Notes: generated by a model not told the origin, from the sequence alone. A stretch of DNA of 64,000 nucleotides from Pectinophora gossypiella (GCF_024362695.1 NC_065425.1:9119001-9183000); one strand, 5' to 3'; shown: positions 31,479 through 42,267, numbered from the stretch's first letter. Numbers and translations are program-made.

Positions 31479-32321
31479 GTACCTACTAAACGTTGATGAG
31501 TAATAGATATATGTTTAACGTGCAATGGTTAGTCAATTCCGAGTCGTGTATGGCTGTGTAATAATATTAATAAATTGCCACAGTCGGCGCGTTCCTTTCC
31601 GCGTTTTTGTTTTAAGCGTCGTCGATACGAAGAATAAGATTTACTAGATGTGGCTGGTGAGCGTGGTTTTGAGATGTATTTGAGCGTAGATGGTATTTTT
31701 GGGTTTTAAGTTTGTCGTCATCTATAGATTAATATAGGTATTTTTGGTTTTCTTTAATATTAAGCAAATTCTTTTAAGTCGTTTCATTAGTTTATTTCGT
31801 GTTTTCTACCTATGTTTTTTTTTTTTAGTAGGACAAGTATAATAATTTTCAGTATATACCTTCTATGAAATAAAATCATAATTACTTATTTTACTGAAAC
31901 GTGAAACCTCATTCCACTCCTTATATTTATATTTTGTGTCATGACAAACGTAAACCGTTTAATGACACAAAAAAAAACTTATTTCATTCACTAGTCACTT
32001 CTAGCCCTTCTACATCCCTTTACAAAAATCCAGTTGAAACTGGTAAACAAGCGCAATCTGCCAACTAGACGCAATTACATAATAATTGTTTGCGCTAACA
32101 TTTTCCTGTCACAGTGGGCCAATTAGCTGAGGGCAGTTTTTTTATTCAGCTGTCGCTTCTAGAGGATAGTTCTCTTTGTAATTTGTAGATGGCGCTGGTT
32201 GATTTCGAATGCTTGTGTATTTGGTTAGTTACATTTTGGTTTCAGTTTTCTTTGTATAAAAAAGGTTACTTAGGGACTTCCGAATTTGTTATCGAATATA
32301 AATTATAAATTATTGTCACAT
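31479..32321. other. AT-rich spacer
   Basis: Nothing recognised. Confidence 0.45.
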
Positions 32322-32536
32322 ACTCAACTGAAGGAAAACAATGTGAGGAAACCCACGTTCCCGAGAAATGCGTTTCGGTGGTATGTGACCTAACCTGTAT
32401 TGGGCTGGTTTTCCCTTCACGGGTTGGAAGGCCAGACAGGCAGTCGCTTGTTTAAAAAACCGGACCTGTCAAATCATCAGGTTAAGTAAGCGGATCTCGT
32501 GAAAACGGAATGAAGCTACGGAGATGATGATCATCA
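32322..32536 (+). mobile_element. SINE-C, head missing
   Basis: GAGGAAACCCACGTTCCCGA to AAACGGAATGAAGCTACGGAG; ends in a GATGATGATC run. Confidence 0.78.
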
Positions 32537-32817
32537 GCGGAACATAGAGTACACTCAAGAACAGCATTTTCTTTATCGTGCAATTTCTTTTTTTTAAATG
32601 TCATGCCACTCGACCTTAGCGCAAGGCATTTAAAACATGCAGTTGAATCATCAGATAATAAATTAACATAATATGCAGCTAATAGTACCTTTTCAAGGTC
32701 CAGAGTATCTTTATCTGCATTCAAAACCGAGTTGAGAGTCAGTATAATATGACATGTTTTCGTTTGATAATGTTTTTGTTTTTGACGTGACTTCGTATGT
32801 ACTTTATATTCACTATG

Positions 32818-33070
32818 GTCCTGTGTTACACTGGCTTGCTTCTCAAACGGGGAGCGCCGGTTCGAAGTACACTACCGGACTTGCACCAATGAGTTATTAA
32901 CTTATATTAAGTACAGTTTTACTAACACAGTTGGCTCGACCATTATATACGGCGAGACGGCTCACCACGTTGGTCTAACAGAAAGCTCGGTGAGGTGTGG
33001 GTACTTAGTTCATCTTGCGATGGATGTAACTCTGACTACTCCATCGAGATACAGTCGTGATCTTATGTTA
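32818..33070 (+). mobile_element. SINE-E, most complete copy
   Basis: Head with GCTTGCTTCTCAAACGGGG and a B-box-like GGTTCGAAGT (32870), followed by GGACTTGCACCAATGAG, CTCGGTGAGGTGTGGGTAC and a diverged GTCGTGATCTTATGTTA tail. It is abutted directly by a retro-J fragment. Confidence 0.78.
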
Positions 33071-33154
33071 AGTTGACTTATAGTAGAGTTGCCGCAAATG
33101 GCATTAACTACTTGGCCGGACAAATGGGGAGCGCTGAGGGCTCTCACGAGGTTT
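33071..33154 (-). mobile_element. Retro-J 3' fragment
   Basis: GGCATTAACTACTTGGCCGG and GGGGAGCGCTGAGGGCTC; no poly-T is kept. Confidence 0.6.
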
Positions 33155-33279
33155 AAAATGTACTTAAAAGTGCGTCTCATGAATGCTCAAAGTTATATTA
33201 TTATAGTGTCATGGCTATCTTTATCATATAGTTATGTTCTAGATATAAGTGGTCCAAGAGATATAAGGTGACAGGTAAG

Positions 33280-33342
33280 GTTCGATGTCGGGACAACAGG
33301 ATCGTGTGCCCAGCGCGCAACAACTGGACCACGGAGGCCGCC
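33280..33342 (-). mobile_element. SINE-B head fragment
   Basis: Reverse complement of the tRNA-like head (CAACTGGACCACGGAGGCC end). Confidence 0.6.
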
Positions 33343-33675
33343 CAACATGTTAGAAAAGACACAATCCCTCTGTCAATAAACCAAGCTGAACGCGTCGGTA
33401 AAATTTAAAAATTTATTGAACACGAATCGTCACAAATCCGGATCGAAATCGCTAAATAAATAAATCTGCAATACTACACATAAAAAAGACCTAACAGAAC
33501 AAAATGGGATTTAACTGGCAAGCTTTGTTATCGTTTACCGATGAAAACAATTCGTTAAATAACCGTAACGTAAAAAATAGCAACACAGTTACCGTAACCG
33601 GTGTATTTACACCGAAATTTTTCACCGCTGAAAAATGTTTAAAAGGAAATTGGTATTATTATGGGCACAGTCGAC
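33343..33675. other. Spacer
   Basis: A scrap of SINE-T (GACACAATCCCTCTGTC) lies near 33358-33374; otherwise nothing recognised. Confidence 0.4.
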
Positions 33676-33864
33676 GGCCTCCGTGGTCCAGTGTTTCAGC
33701 ATTGGGCTTACGATCCGGAGGTCCCGGATTCGAATCCCGGTGGGGACATATCACAAAAATCACTTACAGGCAGGATCACCTGATTGTCCGAAAGCAAGAC
33801 GAACCGTGCTTCGGAAGGCAGGTTAACGCGTTGGTCCCGGTTACTACTTACTGATGTAAGTACT
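33676..33864 (+). mobile_element. SINE-B, 3'-truncated
   Basis: Complete head with GAATCCCGGTGGGGAC, a deletion of about 30 bp after CAAAAATCACTT, core present, but stopping at CTGATGTAAGTAC. Loss of the 3' end is unusual for target-primed insertion, so it was probably broken after insertion. Confidence 0.8.
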
Positions 33865-33955
33865 TGTGCATAGTAAAAGTAATGAAAATACATTAGTCAG
33901 TAATTCACTTAATTTTCAATAATGCAATTTACGTCCTTGGAATTTTGGATATACC

Positions 33956-34284
33956 TTTTTTTTTGACGTGACTTATTGTAGATTTGCCGCAGATGGCATT
34001 AACTACTTGGCCGGACAAATGGGGAGCGCTGAAGGCTCTCACCCGGTAAAACGTTTAAGACAACAGCCTGAGGGTGCCCAGTTGGGCGCGAACCTCGGCT
34101 CAGGGCGTCGTCTGAGAGGAAAAATATTTGAAAGAATTAATCGACCCTAGTGGGTCGATAGCGATAAGCGCTGAATGAAGGAAATCGTTGACCACGCTGG
34201 CGGGGTCGGTATCGGGGTCCTGAAGTGTTTGGTGTCGCGAGCTGATTGGTTGCCATAGAGGCAGGAGGAGGTTGGCTAGAGGTT
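33956..34284 (-). mobile_element. Retro-J, longest copy with target-site duplication
   Basis: 329 bp with poly-A on the minus strand. Flanks GGATATACC (33947-33955) and GGAGATACC (34285-34293) look like a 9-bp duplication with one change. The sense strand has a coding-like stretch (DPDTDPASVVNDFLHSALI), perhaps a LINE ORF end. Class not established. Confidence 0.8.
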
Positions 34285-34513
34285 GGAGATACCAATTTAA
34301 TGGTAACAAAGTGTTAACACTTACGTCATCAAAGGGCTAGCAATGGCGGCTTGTCATAGGATTGAGCATACCTGGTCTTCTTATACCATGCTAGGTAATG
34401 CCCTGACTGGCAGTCGCCACCCTTCTCTCTTACCCGCTTGTCCATATAACTATGGCTACATAACATAACATTACATCGTTCCTGTATCCTTGATAGGCAG
34501 AGATGTACAGTAT

Positions 34514-34731
34514 ACAGGGTGTTAGTGACATCGTAACGAAAACTTCGAGGGATGATTCAGACCATGATCCTGAGTTAATATCAAGTGGCATTTTTTCGTT
34601 GCAAAAGTATGGAATTGAAAATAATTAAAAAAACTAAAAGAAATTATGAATTTTGCGACGGAAAATTCCACTTGATATTAACTCAGAATCATCCTCCTCA
34701 GTATTCGTTACGATGTCACTTACACCTTGTG
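34514..34731. mobile_element. MITE-H, complete two-armed copy
   Basis: The left arm CAGGGTGTTAGTGACATCG is mirrored on the right by CGATGTCACTTACACCTTG. Both arms carry the ATATCAAGTGG / CCACTTGATAT pair. A hairpin of about 217 bp with no ORF. Confidence 0.75.
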
Positions 34732-34733
34732 TA

Positions 34734-34884
34734 TGGTCACGAGCTTTAATTAATATGTATACACTTTGGTATCATGTCACATTAACTTTTTTGACAAATT
34801 GAGCTGTAAGTCTCACTAAACTATCTGTCAAATATGTTAGTGCGACAGAGTCCTAAAGTGGGTACATTATATTGCTCATGACTG
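34734..34884 (-). mobile_element. MITE-M copy
   Basis: Starts GGTCACGAGC and ends GCTCATGACTG with TA on each side. It sits immediately next to MITE-H. Confidence 0.75.
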
Positions 34885-34984
34885 TATACCAACTCCTCGC
34901 CAGTTATGTTTATGTCGTATGTAATAGGGGCGAACCTAATGCTATTAACCTGCCACGAATCTTCGAAACTACGTAATATCAGGT

Positions 34985-35160
34985 GTCTATTCATCACTAA
35001 TTTAGAATCATGCTCTTGTCGGTGTAGCATTCTCCATTCTTGTCTATCAAACGCCAATTCTTTCACTTCCTTATAAGACACGACGTTCGCCTTCCCTTTA
35101 GTCTGTTCCATGTAAGCTCTTCTTGGTCTTCCCCTTCCTCTCTTTCCTTGTAGCTTCCCT
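34985..35160 (-). pseudogene. LINE-4 ORF2 C-terminal fragment
   Basis: The minus-strand frame gives RGRGRPRRAYMEQTKGK, then NVVSYKEVKELAFDRQEW and RMLHRQEHDS. This pattern is known from a widespread lepidopteran non-LTR reverse transcriptase C-terminus. The final codons (AATGGAGAATGCTACACCGA) are the source-like sequence for the SINE-I tail. Confidence 0.72.
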
Positions 35161-35164
35161 TCTA

Positions 35165-35400
35165 ATCTAATCTAGCCTACAAGATCCCATTGCTGGGCAA
35201 AGGCCTCCCCTTCTTCTTTCCATTTATCGCGGTCCTGTGCGTATTCCGGCTAGTCCCTCCGGCATGCGTCCAAGTCATCACGCCATCTCTTTCGAGGTCT
35301 GCCACGACCCCTGTACCCGTCAAGAGGCACCCAATGCCCAATTAAGTGTCCAATCATCTTGCCTCTTCTGTCCTCTATAACTCTCGATATTTGTCTCAGT
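35165..35400 (-). pseudogene. LINE-3 (RTE-type) C-terminal fragment with a stop
   Basis: GHWVPLDGYRGRGRPRKRW, then RDDLDACRRD, a stop codon, PEYAQDRDKWKEEGEAFAQQ and WDLVG. The stop shows it is dead. The last 38 bases (GGGGAGGCCTTTGCCCAGCA onward) match the SINE-A tail at about 31 positions. Confidence 0.8.
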
Positions 35401-36167
35401 AGTCTATTAAAGCTAGTAAATATCTACTAATCTTGTGGCCAGTCTTTGGGTTATTCCTTAAGTAACATAATTATATAATATTTGTTATGAAACATTCGTA
35501 GGTAAGTCCATTGAATTCGATAGCTGAAGAGTGACACATCATTTCTCAGTATTTTAGTATGATGTTGATAAACTATAAAAATAATGATTTCCCTAATATA
35601 TACCTATATTAGGGAATTCTATTAGTAATACTAACATAACGTTTATGAGTTTGGTATTTTGGTCCAGATATATATTTAAAAAAATCTATACCTATATTTT
35701 TTTAAAGTACTTAAATTACTAGTATGTATATTATATATCATCATATCATAGACTTTAATGCCGTGGGCATCGAAACTCGATCTCTTTTCTGAATGACACA
35801 TTTATACACGCTTTAAAACGGTTTTAAAACAAATAAATACAAGAAAAGTTTAAATTTGGAATACTTACGCACCTATTTTATGAAAAGAAAATATTTTTTC
35901 ATAAGAATACCTAATAAAACTACCTACTATTCCATTTTTAAAGCATATTGTGCTATGAAAAAACACACTTAAGTATCTCTACAAAGCTTTCGATTTAAAA
36001 AATCCGAATTCTACGACGCAAGTCATCCGCAATCGGCCTACATTCACGGGTGGCTGTCGTTTTTTTTCCGCAAATTTAAACGTGACAGTTCCAGCCGTTC
36101 CACGGTCCACTGCCCAAAACTGGCACATGCACCTGACGGCGCCGTCTTCAAATTCGATAAGCGAAAA
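35401..36167. other. Spacer with GC-richer unique DNA next to the Tc1 palindrome
   Basis: 35985-36165 is GC-richer and unique. A minus-strand frame through it (CQFWAVDRGTAGTVTFKFAE) is protein-like but unrecognised. The site on the other side of the insertion has ATCGATTTCGAT, similar to the DRE core TATCGATA. Confidence 0.35.
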
Positions 36168-36506
36168 TACACTTCTCATCAAAAAAATCGAAACACTTCC
36201 GTTTTCATTGTTTCTGTCCGAATTTAACACAAAAAAGAATTCATACGATGAAAAAAAATACATAAATGTATAGCTGGCAGTTTGGCCATTACAGTAATAA
36301 GCGAAAATTCTAAATTCAAAATTAGAATTTCATTTGTTTATCTTATAAACGAAATGAATCACTGTTTTGAGACAAATGTGTGTTTAGGGTTGGAGTACAT
36401 TTAGCGTTTAAAAACTAAAAATTGGCGCCTATCCTTAAACTTTTTGTTTTTTATTTCAATACTGTGACTTTGGGACGTCTGAAAAGAAGTTTTTTTTCTA
36501 AAACGT

Positions 36507-36950
36507 ATGGATACTTCGCCCACAGAAGCCGCCCAAGTTGTGGCATTGCTGGATTCTGGCCTTAGTCAGCGTGTTGTGGCTGCAAGACTGCATCTAAGCC
36601 TGTCATCTGTTCATAGAGTCTATAAACGTTATCGGGAGACTGGTTTGTTCACGCGCCGTTCAGGATCTGGCAGGAATCGGGTCACTTCTGAGCGAGATGA
36701 TCGATTTATTGTAACAACTTCTTTAAGAAATCGACGCCTTAACGCTTTTCAACTGCAGCAGCGGCTTCGTGTTGTTCGAAGGGTGGCTGTAAGTGACTCT
36801 ACAATTAGAAGAAGGTTGAAGGATCGTGGCCTGGTACCGCATAAGCCAGCAAATGGGCCGAAATTAACTGCAGACCATCGAAGAGCGCGCCTTAACTTTG
36901 CACGTGAGCACCTAAATTGGTCATACCTACAGAACCGCCACCATAGCTGA
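36507..36950 (+). CDS. Truncated Tc1-like transposase, DNA-binding half (left arm)
   Basis: 147 codons. Residues about 8-48 form a first helix-turn-helix (VVALLDSGLSQRVVAARLHL, SLSSVHRVYKRY); a linker SGSGRNR at 52-58 sits where Tc1 proteins have a GRPR-like hook; a second helix-turn-helix covers about 68-112 (STIRRRLKDRGL). The paired-like, bipartite DNA-binding domain is therefore complete. The DDE catalytic core is lost: the frame leaves Tc1 homology at residue 141 and ends after six junk residues (QNRHHS). If expressed it could bind the terminal repeats without cutting, so might act as a repressor; this is inference. Confidence 0.8.
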   Translation: MDTSPTEAAQVVALLDSGLSQRVVAARLHLSLSSVHRVYKRYRETGLFTRRSGSGRNRVTSERDDRFIVTTSLRNRRLNAFQLQQRLRVVRRVAVSDSTIRRRLKDRGLVPHKPANGPKLTADHRRARLNFAREHLNWSYLQNRHHS

Positions 36951-37068
36951 CCTTTTCTTCAATGAAGCATTGTGCATAGCGTTCTCCGTCTCTTCTGTAG
37001 ACCTTGTTCCTTCCGTCGTTACCATACAGCATAATTTTACACTCATCAGAAAAGATAACTTTGCTCCA

Positions 37069-37494
37069 CTATAGGTATGACCAATTTAGGTGCTCACGTG
37101 CAAAGTTAAGGCGCGCTCTTCGATGGTCTGCAGTTAATTTCGGCCCATTTGCTGGCTTATGCGGTACCAGTCCACGATCCTTCAACCTTCTTCTAATTGT
37201 AGAGTCACTTACAGCCACCCTTCGTACAACACGAAGCCGCTGCTGCAGTTGAAAAGCGTTAAGGCGTCGATTTCTTAAAGAAGTTGTTACAATAAATCGA
37301 TCATCTCGCTCAGAAGTGACCCGATTCCTGCCAGATCCTGAACGGCGCGTGAACAAACCAGTCTCCCGATAACGTTTATAGACTCTATGAACAGATGACA
37401 GGCTTAGATGCAGTCTTGCAGCCACAACACGCTGACTAAGGCCAGAATCCAGCAATGCCACAACTTGGGCGGCTTCTGTGGGCGAAGTATCCAT
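37069..37494 (-). CDS. Truncated Tc1-like transposase, DNA-binding half (right arm)
   Basis: 141 codons with the same amino-acid sequence as the left-arm copy, despite silent base differences (for example at the RGLVPH and VVRRVA codons). An in-frame TAG stops it, after which the same frame stays open through WSKVIFSDECKIMLYG into the first catalytic Asp region before the arm junction. One base change would account for the stop. It starts exactly 337 bp from its end of the element, like its partner. Confidence 0.8.
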   Translation of the reverse strand: MDTSPTEAAQVVALLDSGLSQRVVAARLHLSLSSVHRVYKRYRETGLFTRRSGSGRNRVTSERDDRFIVTTSLRNRRLNAFQLQQRLRVVRRVAVSDSTIRRRLKDRGLVPHKPANGPKLTADHRRARLNFAREHLNWSYL

Positions 37495-37833
37495 ACGTTT
37501 TAGAAAAAAAACCTTTTTTCAGACGTCCCAAAGTCACAGTATTGAAATAAAAAACAAAAAGTTTAAGGATAGGCGCCAATTTTTAGTTTTTAAACGCTAA
37601 ATGTACTCCAACCCTAAACACACATTTGTCTCAAAACAGTGATTCATTTCGTTTATAAGATAAACAAATGAAATTCTAATTTTGAATTTAGAATTTTCGC
37701 TTATTACTGTAATGGCCAAACTGCCAGCTATACATTTATGTATTTTTTTTCATCGTATGAATTCTTTTTTGTGTTAAATTCGGACAGAAACAATGAAAAC
37801 GGAAGTGTTTCGATTTTTTTGATGAGAAGTGTA

Positions 37834-38056
37834 TTTAAATATCGATTTCGATAAAGCTGGCACGCTACAATGCCATGATTAGCTACGATAGCCATTTATT
37901 TTCGTGAGCGTAAATAAAAAGAATAAAATTCGAAGTGAATTTCGTTTTTAAATTGGTTATTATTTTTTGCATTAAAGTATAAGTAGCTCTCTAGAATAGA
38001 AGCAAGATTTTTTTATAATCATATTATATTATAATCATATTTTATAATCTCACTAA
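37834..38056. other. AT-rich spacer
   Basis: Nothing recognised. Confidence 0.4.
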
Positions 38057-38311
38057 ATAGGTAGTTTCCAACTAGTCAAATCAGTTACTTTTTACTTAAC
38101 GTCAAAACACGAAATTACTGTAGAATTTGTATGAAAAAGCAACCTATTACGTCATCGAAAATGTGACAAAATGTCGCACTTATTATTACGTTTTACTATA
38201 TTAAAGTTCATAAATAAGTTAAATAAAAAAAAGGAAACGTTTTTTGCCACCTTTAGATCTGTCTTTATTGACTAACCAGAATTTCATAATTTATTTTTGA
38301 GCTAGGAAACT
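38057..38311 (-). repeat. Repeat G copy, MITE-like ends
   Basis: Reverse complement of the 5.0 kb copy. Here the edges GGTAGTTTCC and GGAAACTACC form a 10-bp terminal inverted repeat. Confidence 0.7.
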
Positions 38312-38345
38312 ACCCAATTCTAAAACATTAAAATCTTTTTTGTAA

Positions 38346-38646
38346 TCTTCTTCTATCATGTGGGTTGTGAGGTGGATTACCAACCGCGTCAACCCTGGTG
38401 TCAGGATTACTATTGAGCCACAAAAAGCCCCTAACATGACTCATGTAACGACTACGCTCTTACATCAGTAAGTAGTAACCAGGACCAACGGCTTAACGTG
38501 CTTCTGAAGCACGGATCATCTTACTTTCGGACAATCAGGTGATCAGCCTGTGATGTCCTAACCAAACTAGGGATCTCGAAGTGATTTTTGTGATTTCGGG
38601 ATTCGATCCCGGGACCCTGGGCTCAACCATTAGACCACAGAGGCCG
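38346..38646 (-). mobile_element. SINE-B copy
   Basis: Complete tail and core; head shortened by about 20 bp, B box GATTCGATCCC in reverse. The word CTTCTGAAGCACGG shows a small deletion in the core. Confidence 0.82.
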
Positions 38647-41417
38647 TGAATTTTATTGCCGGGAATTTTATATTCAATGTTTATTCGATTCTTTTCGATT
38701 CAAATAGGTAACATTGGATACGATTCCTCTATGTCTCTGTCTCTAGTATTCCTCAGACCAAATTGTGAAGTTCTGGGAAACAACACATTTTGCTTTCCTT
38801 GTTAGTATGTTTAGTATTATCACATTCTCTCTCTCTCTCCTTGGCATTTATTATTCCCATCTGATGGTGGGGTCTGCCTTCTTCGTACTTCTCTTCCACT
38901 TCGCTCTATCGGACGTGTCGTTCTCAGAGACATTGCACATACACAGTATTATATCACATTCTAATATACTTAAAATATTTTTTAAATCCATTCCTACGCT
39001 TTTTTCCTAACATTTTGTCATATTCTCTCCACTTTTTCATATATTTATCAAAGGAATGTTTTCTATTTCCATTACGACTCAAGAATAAATCTAATTTTAT
39101 CCTTCCTTATTATCATTTTCTAATAAACGCTCATTTCTTTTATAGCTTATCCTGTTATTATACTTATCTGTTTGTTATTATAAATTGTTACTTATTATTC
39201 GCGTTCTAATCCTAGTTAAATCTTCATTGTTCCAACGTCCAGTTTTGAATCAAAACTAACATCAAACGCTTTCACAACAATTACGAGCGTAGTTTGAGAT
39301 TGGCGACATCACCTACGCTCACTATCTATACCGCTAGTGACATAGCGTGATGGTAGCTAAGCAGCGCATCGATTTGCATCTAAATAATCCTAAACTAGAA
39401 CAAAACTCGGTCGGGCGCCATGACACTTTTTTTGTCGCCAACCTAAGATGGCGCGTGATGTCGCCTTCTAAAACAAAAGAACACCGATCGCCGCCCCACC
39501 CACTTCCGATACAAAGGAAAAATTCCGAAATCAAAAACTGACGCTCAAATTCCGCGCGACTAAAGCCATTAGATAGAAAACAAAATAAAAAGAGAATGCT
39601 AGTTTAGAAAACAAAATTCTAAATTCAAACGCCGAACAACAAACGAGTAAGCTACAGGACAGTCGGGAAAAATAATAGACAGAAAAAAGGGCAAATTTTA
39701 AATCGGCGCACTAGCCGAATGCTGAATCAACAATGGCGAAATCCCGAATTTCGCAACGGGACGGGAACACGTACAAAACGCAACATAATCCCAGTAGCGG
39801 CATGCAAACTCGTATAACAGTGGCACATTTACCGGGGAAGGCATCAGAGGAACACTTGTTGCTCGCCAACTTCTCGGCTCGACGCTAAACTTGGGGTATT
39901 CCTGACTCTCCAATTATTCGCCGCACAGTCCACACAAAATTACTGCCAAATATCAACTGGGTTTTTATTTTTTCACGCGCCCGGTTTTTGTCGTCAAATT
40001 TATCGATTTAATTTCAACTCACTCCCAATTTTAATGCTTTTAATATTAATCAGCACTTTTTTCTTAATAAACATTAATTTATAAAAGCACGATAACACTA
40101 CGCGAAGCTAAAGCGAACTTTAAAACTTTACTTTGTTAACAGGAACTGCGTTTGTTCGGATTACGTAACTTTCTAAGAATATCGATACTAGCAAGCACCT
40201 ATTTTAATCAATTCGCACATCACATCACTAACGCTTGTCTCAAGACACTTGTAGCACTTACAAGAAAGCTGGCTTCTTAATTGGGTTGCCGAACGCGTCA
40301 CGAAAGTTGAATTGAGGTTGAATTTTGAATTTGGAATTTGAATTTGTTTGTGTGGAATTGGAATTACATGACGCGGATTTGAATTTTGGAATTTAGTGAG
40401 CTGCAGCGCGCTCGCAGAAGTGCACGCCGGATTGCAACAGGTTGTTTCTGTGAGGCAGTGCACGGCGCCTGCGCCCTGCGCGCACCACTGCATGTCGCCA
40501 CAGTGGCCGCATCGCTCCGAATTCAGTTCCGTAATCTAGTTATATCTTCACCTACATATTTATTTATTAAATAATTTGATGTCTACATTATAGAATAACA
40601 AGATAAATAGATTACTAGCAAGATAGGGACGCAGCTAAGCTTATTTCCACCAGAAATGTCTCTAACAACATCCTATATTTTAGATAAAAAAACCTCATTT
40701 TTATCATAGGCCTTTACACGCAATTTGGCTTGTTTGCTTGTATTTTTTCTCTTTGACCTTGTATTTTTATTAACTTCCGATATAGACTCGTGTCACAAAT
40801 CAAATAAATACTATTTTTGAACTTTTTATTTTGAATTTTTCCGACATAAGTAGTAGGTTAAGGGTTCTTTGGCAAAATTTCATTTCATGCGGTGTTTTCA
40901 CGGAATATCTGTTTACACTTTAGACTCCGCACTAACAAATTCATCATTATGTAAGTACTTACATAGTTCCTTGCATCTAATTGTTACAGACATCGCTATA
41001 AGGTAATGATGCTTCACAGTCAATTTTGACTACAGCGAGCAATTGGTGAACTTGAGGATTCTTTTGGGGATAAATCAACCGACTACCATTTGAATTTCGA
41101 ACTTAAAAGCTAACCAACTTTACTTACCTATGTAAAATTAAATCGTTTATTTTGAATTTAGAACCATACGATAATTAAAGAACTAATTTAAGTTTTCACC
41201 ACCATAACCTACAAACGTCTAAGACATTTGCCTAATAAAAGTGAAATACTGTAAACTTTACCTTTACACGTGGAATATGATTAATTAAATGTTTGTTTAG
41301 CAAAGTGAATCTTGCACCATTGTGCAACGCCCAGCGCAGAATGCTATAGCCATGTAGAATTAGCAAGTGACGCCTTCAGACGCCTCCGAAACCTAAGCTT
41401 CCGTATTTAAAAAAAAA
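38647..41417. other. Long, mainly unique region with GC-richer islands
   Basis: Little repeat similarity over 2.7 kb. 39280-39960 and 40380-40520 are GC-richer (GGCGCGTGATGTCGCC, CACGGCGCCTGCGCCCTGCG). 40300-40395 carries repeated GAATTTGAATTT-type words. Such islands in a repeat sea often mark promoters or 5' exons, but I could not establish an exon or a start. Frames of 60-100 codons there have no recognisable domains. From 40.6 kb on it is AT-rich and featureless. Confidence 0.4.
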
Positions 41418-41485
41418 AGACATACATACATAAACTCACGCCTATTTCCCACCGGGATAAGCAGAGACTGAAATTCTATTTGCTT
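41418..41485 (-). mobile_element. SINE-T2 tail
   Basis: CATACATACATAAACTCACG then CCTATTTCCCACCGGGATAA. Confidence 0.65.
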
Positions 41486-41639
41486 CGATCCTGACATACT
41501 TCTCCTGCTCCACATTCATCAATCGTTTCATACACGAAAAATATATCCTCATCAAAAGCATGGTTTATAGAATTTAAGAAACTAAATATAATACGAGTAG
41601 GTATGTACGTAGAAATTTGAAAGAAATTAGTATTTTAAC

Positions 41640-42100
41640 TTTGGCTTCACAATAAATCTATGAAAAAATATACGTATAAAACATATTTGAAAAAAATTGT
41701 GATCGGCACATTGTTAATACCCGGAATGAACAGTAACTTGCCTTACAGTCGACTGCATAAGATCACTAAATCTTTTAAGGGGCAATGTATACGTTTTTAC
41801 AATAAGATTCCCATTGACATTCAGAATTTACCTTTGCATTGTTTTCAGACAGTAATTAAACTGAAACTTTTTAATTTTGCATGGGATTAGCTGTCTGGGA
41901 ACTGAAAGGTATTAGGCAGCCAAATTACTAAATAGTAAAACAATATTTTATATTTATTTTTAAAAGAACGTCTAGGGCCCTGTGCCGAGGTTTTTCTTGC
42001 AACTTCTTTTCCCCGGCTATACAGGTTGTGAGACTGCAAATGTTTGTTCGTTATGTAATAAATGACAATTCAAAGTAACTATGCTACCTACTGAATAATT
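41640..42100 (+). pseudogene. LINE-5 ORF C-terminus and 3' UTR
   Basis: The frame to 41890 ends with FKGQCIRFYNKIPIDIQN, closely resembling LINE-1 residues 613-632 (FLGLCIRFYNKIPDNILN), so LINE-5 is a related CR1/L2-group element. Only about the last 75 residues survive. Its 3' untranslated region (GAACGTCTAGGGCCCTG, CTTTTCCCCGGC) is shared with 15.4 kb and, reversed, 43.6 kb. Confidence 0.75.
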
Positions 42101-42110
42101 TTTTTTTTAA

Positions 42111-42267
42111 CACTTTCAAGTACAGAACGTCTAATGACGTTCCGATCCCAAGGTGTCATATATATAAGTCCGTTTCGCCCAAAATGTCGCTTAAAAAAAT
42201 TACTTTTAACCCTCCATATTACCTATTATGAACTATCAATGATCCATGATGTCTGTCCGTGAAAGGA
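42111..42267. mobile_element. MITE-P, TTAA-flanked, longer copy
   Basis: TTAA at 42107-42110 and 42268-42271; ends CACTTTCAAGTACAG and CTGTCCGTGAAAGG. 58 bp longer than the copy at 14.7 kb, which shows an internal deletion there. Confidence 0.75.

Larger units (their letters stand above)
36170..37831. mobile_element. Palindromic (fold-back) Tc1-like element
   Basis: 1,662 bp flanked by TA (36168-36169 and 37832-37833). Terminal sequence CACTTCTCATC then AAAAAAATCGAAACAC is present inverted at both ends. Arms 36170-36929 and 37072-37831 (760 bp each) are reverse complements with very few differences; those seen in the coding part are silent. Each arm holds the 337-bp leader and the first 141 codons of a Tc1-type transposase. 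The 142-bp loop (36930-37071) continues the minus-strand copy through its first catalytic Asp (FSDECKIMLYG). The second Asp, the Glu and the normal 3' half are absent. The structure is a tail-to-tail duplication of the 5' half; both ends are usable inverted repeats, so it could be moved in trans. Confidence 0.92.
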
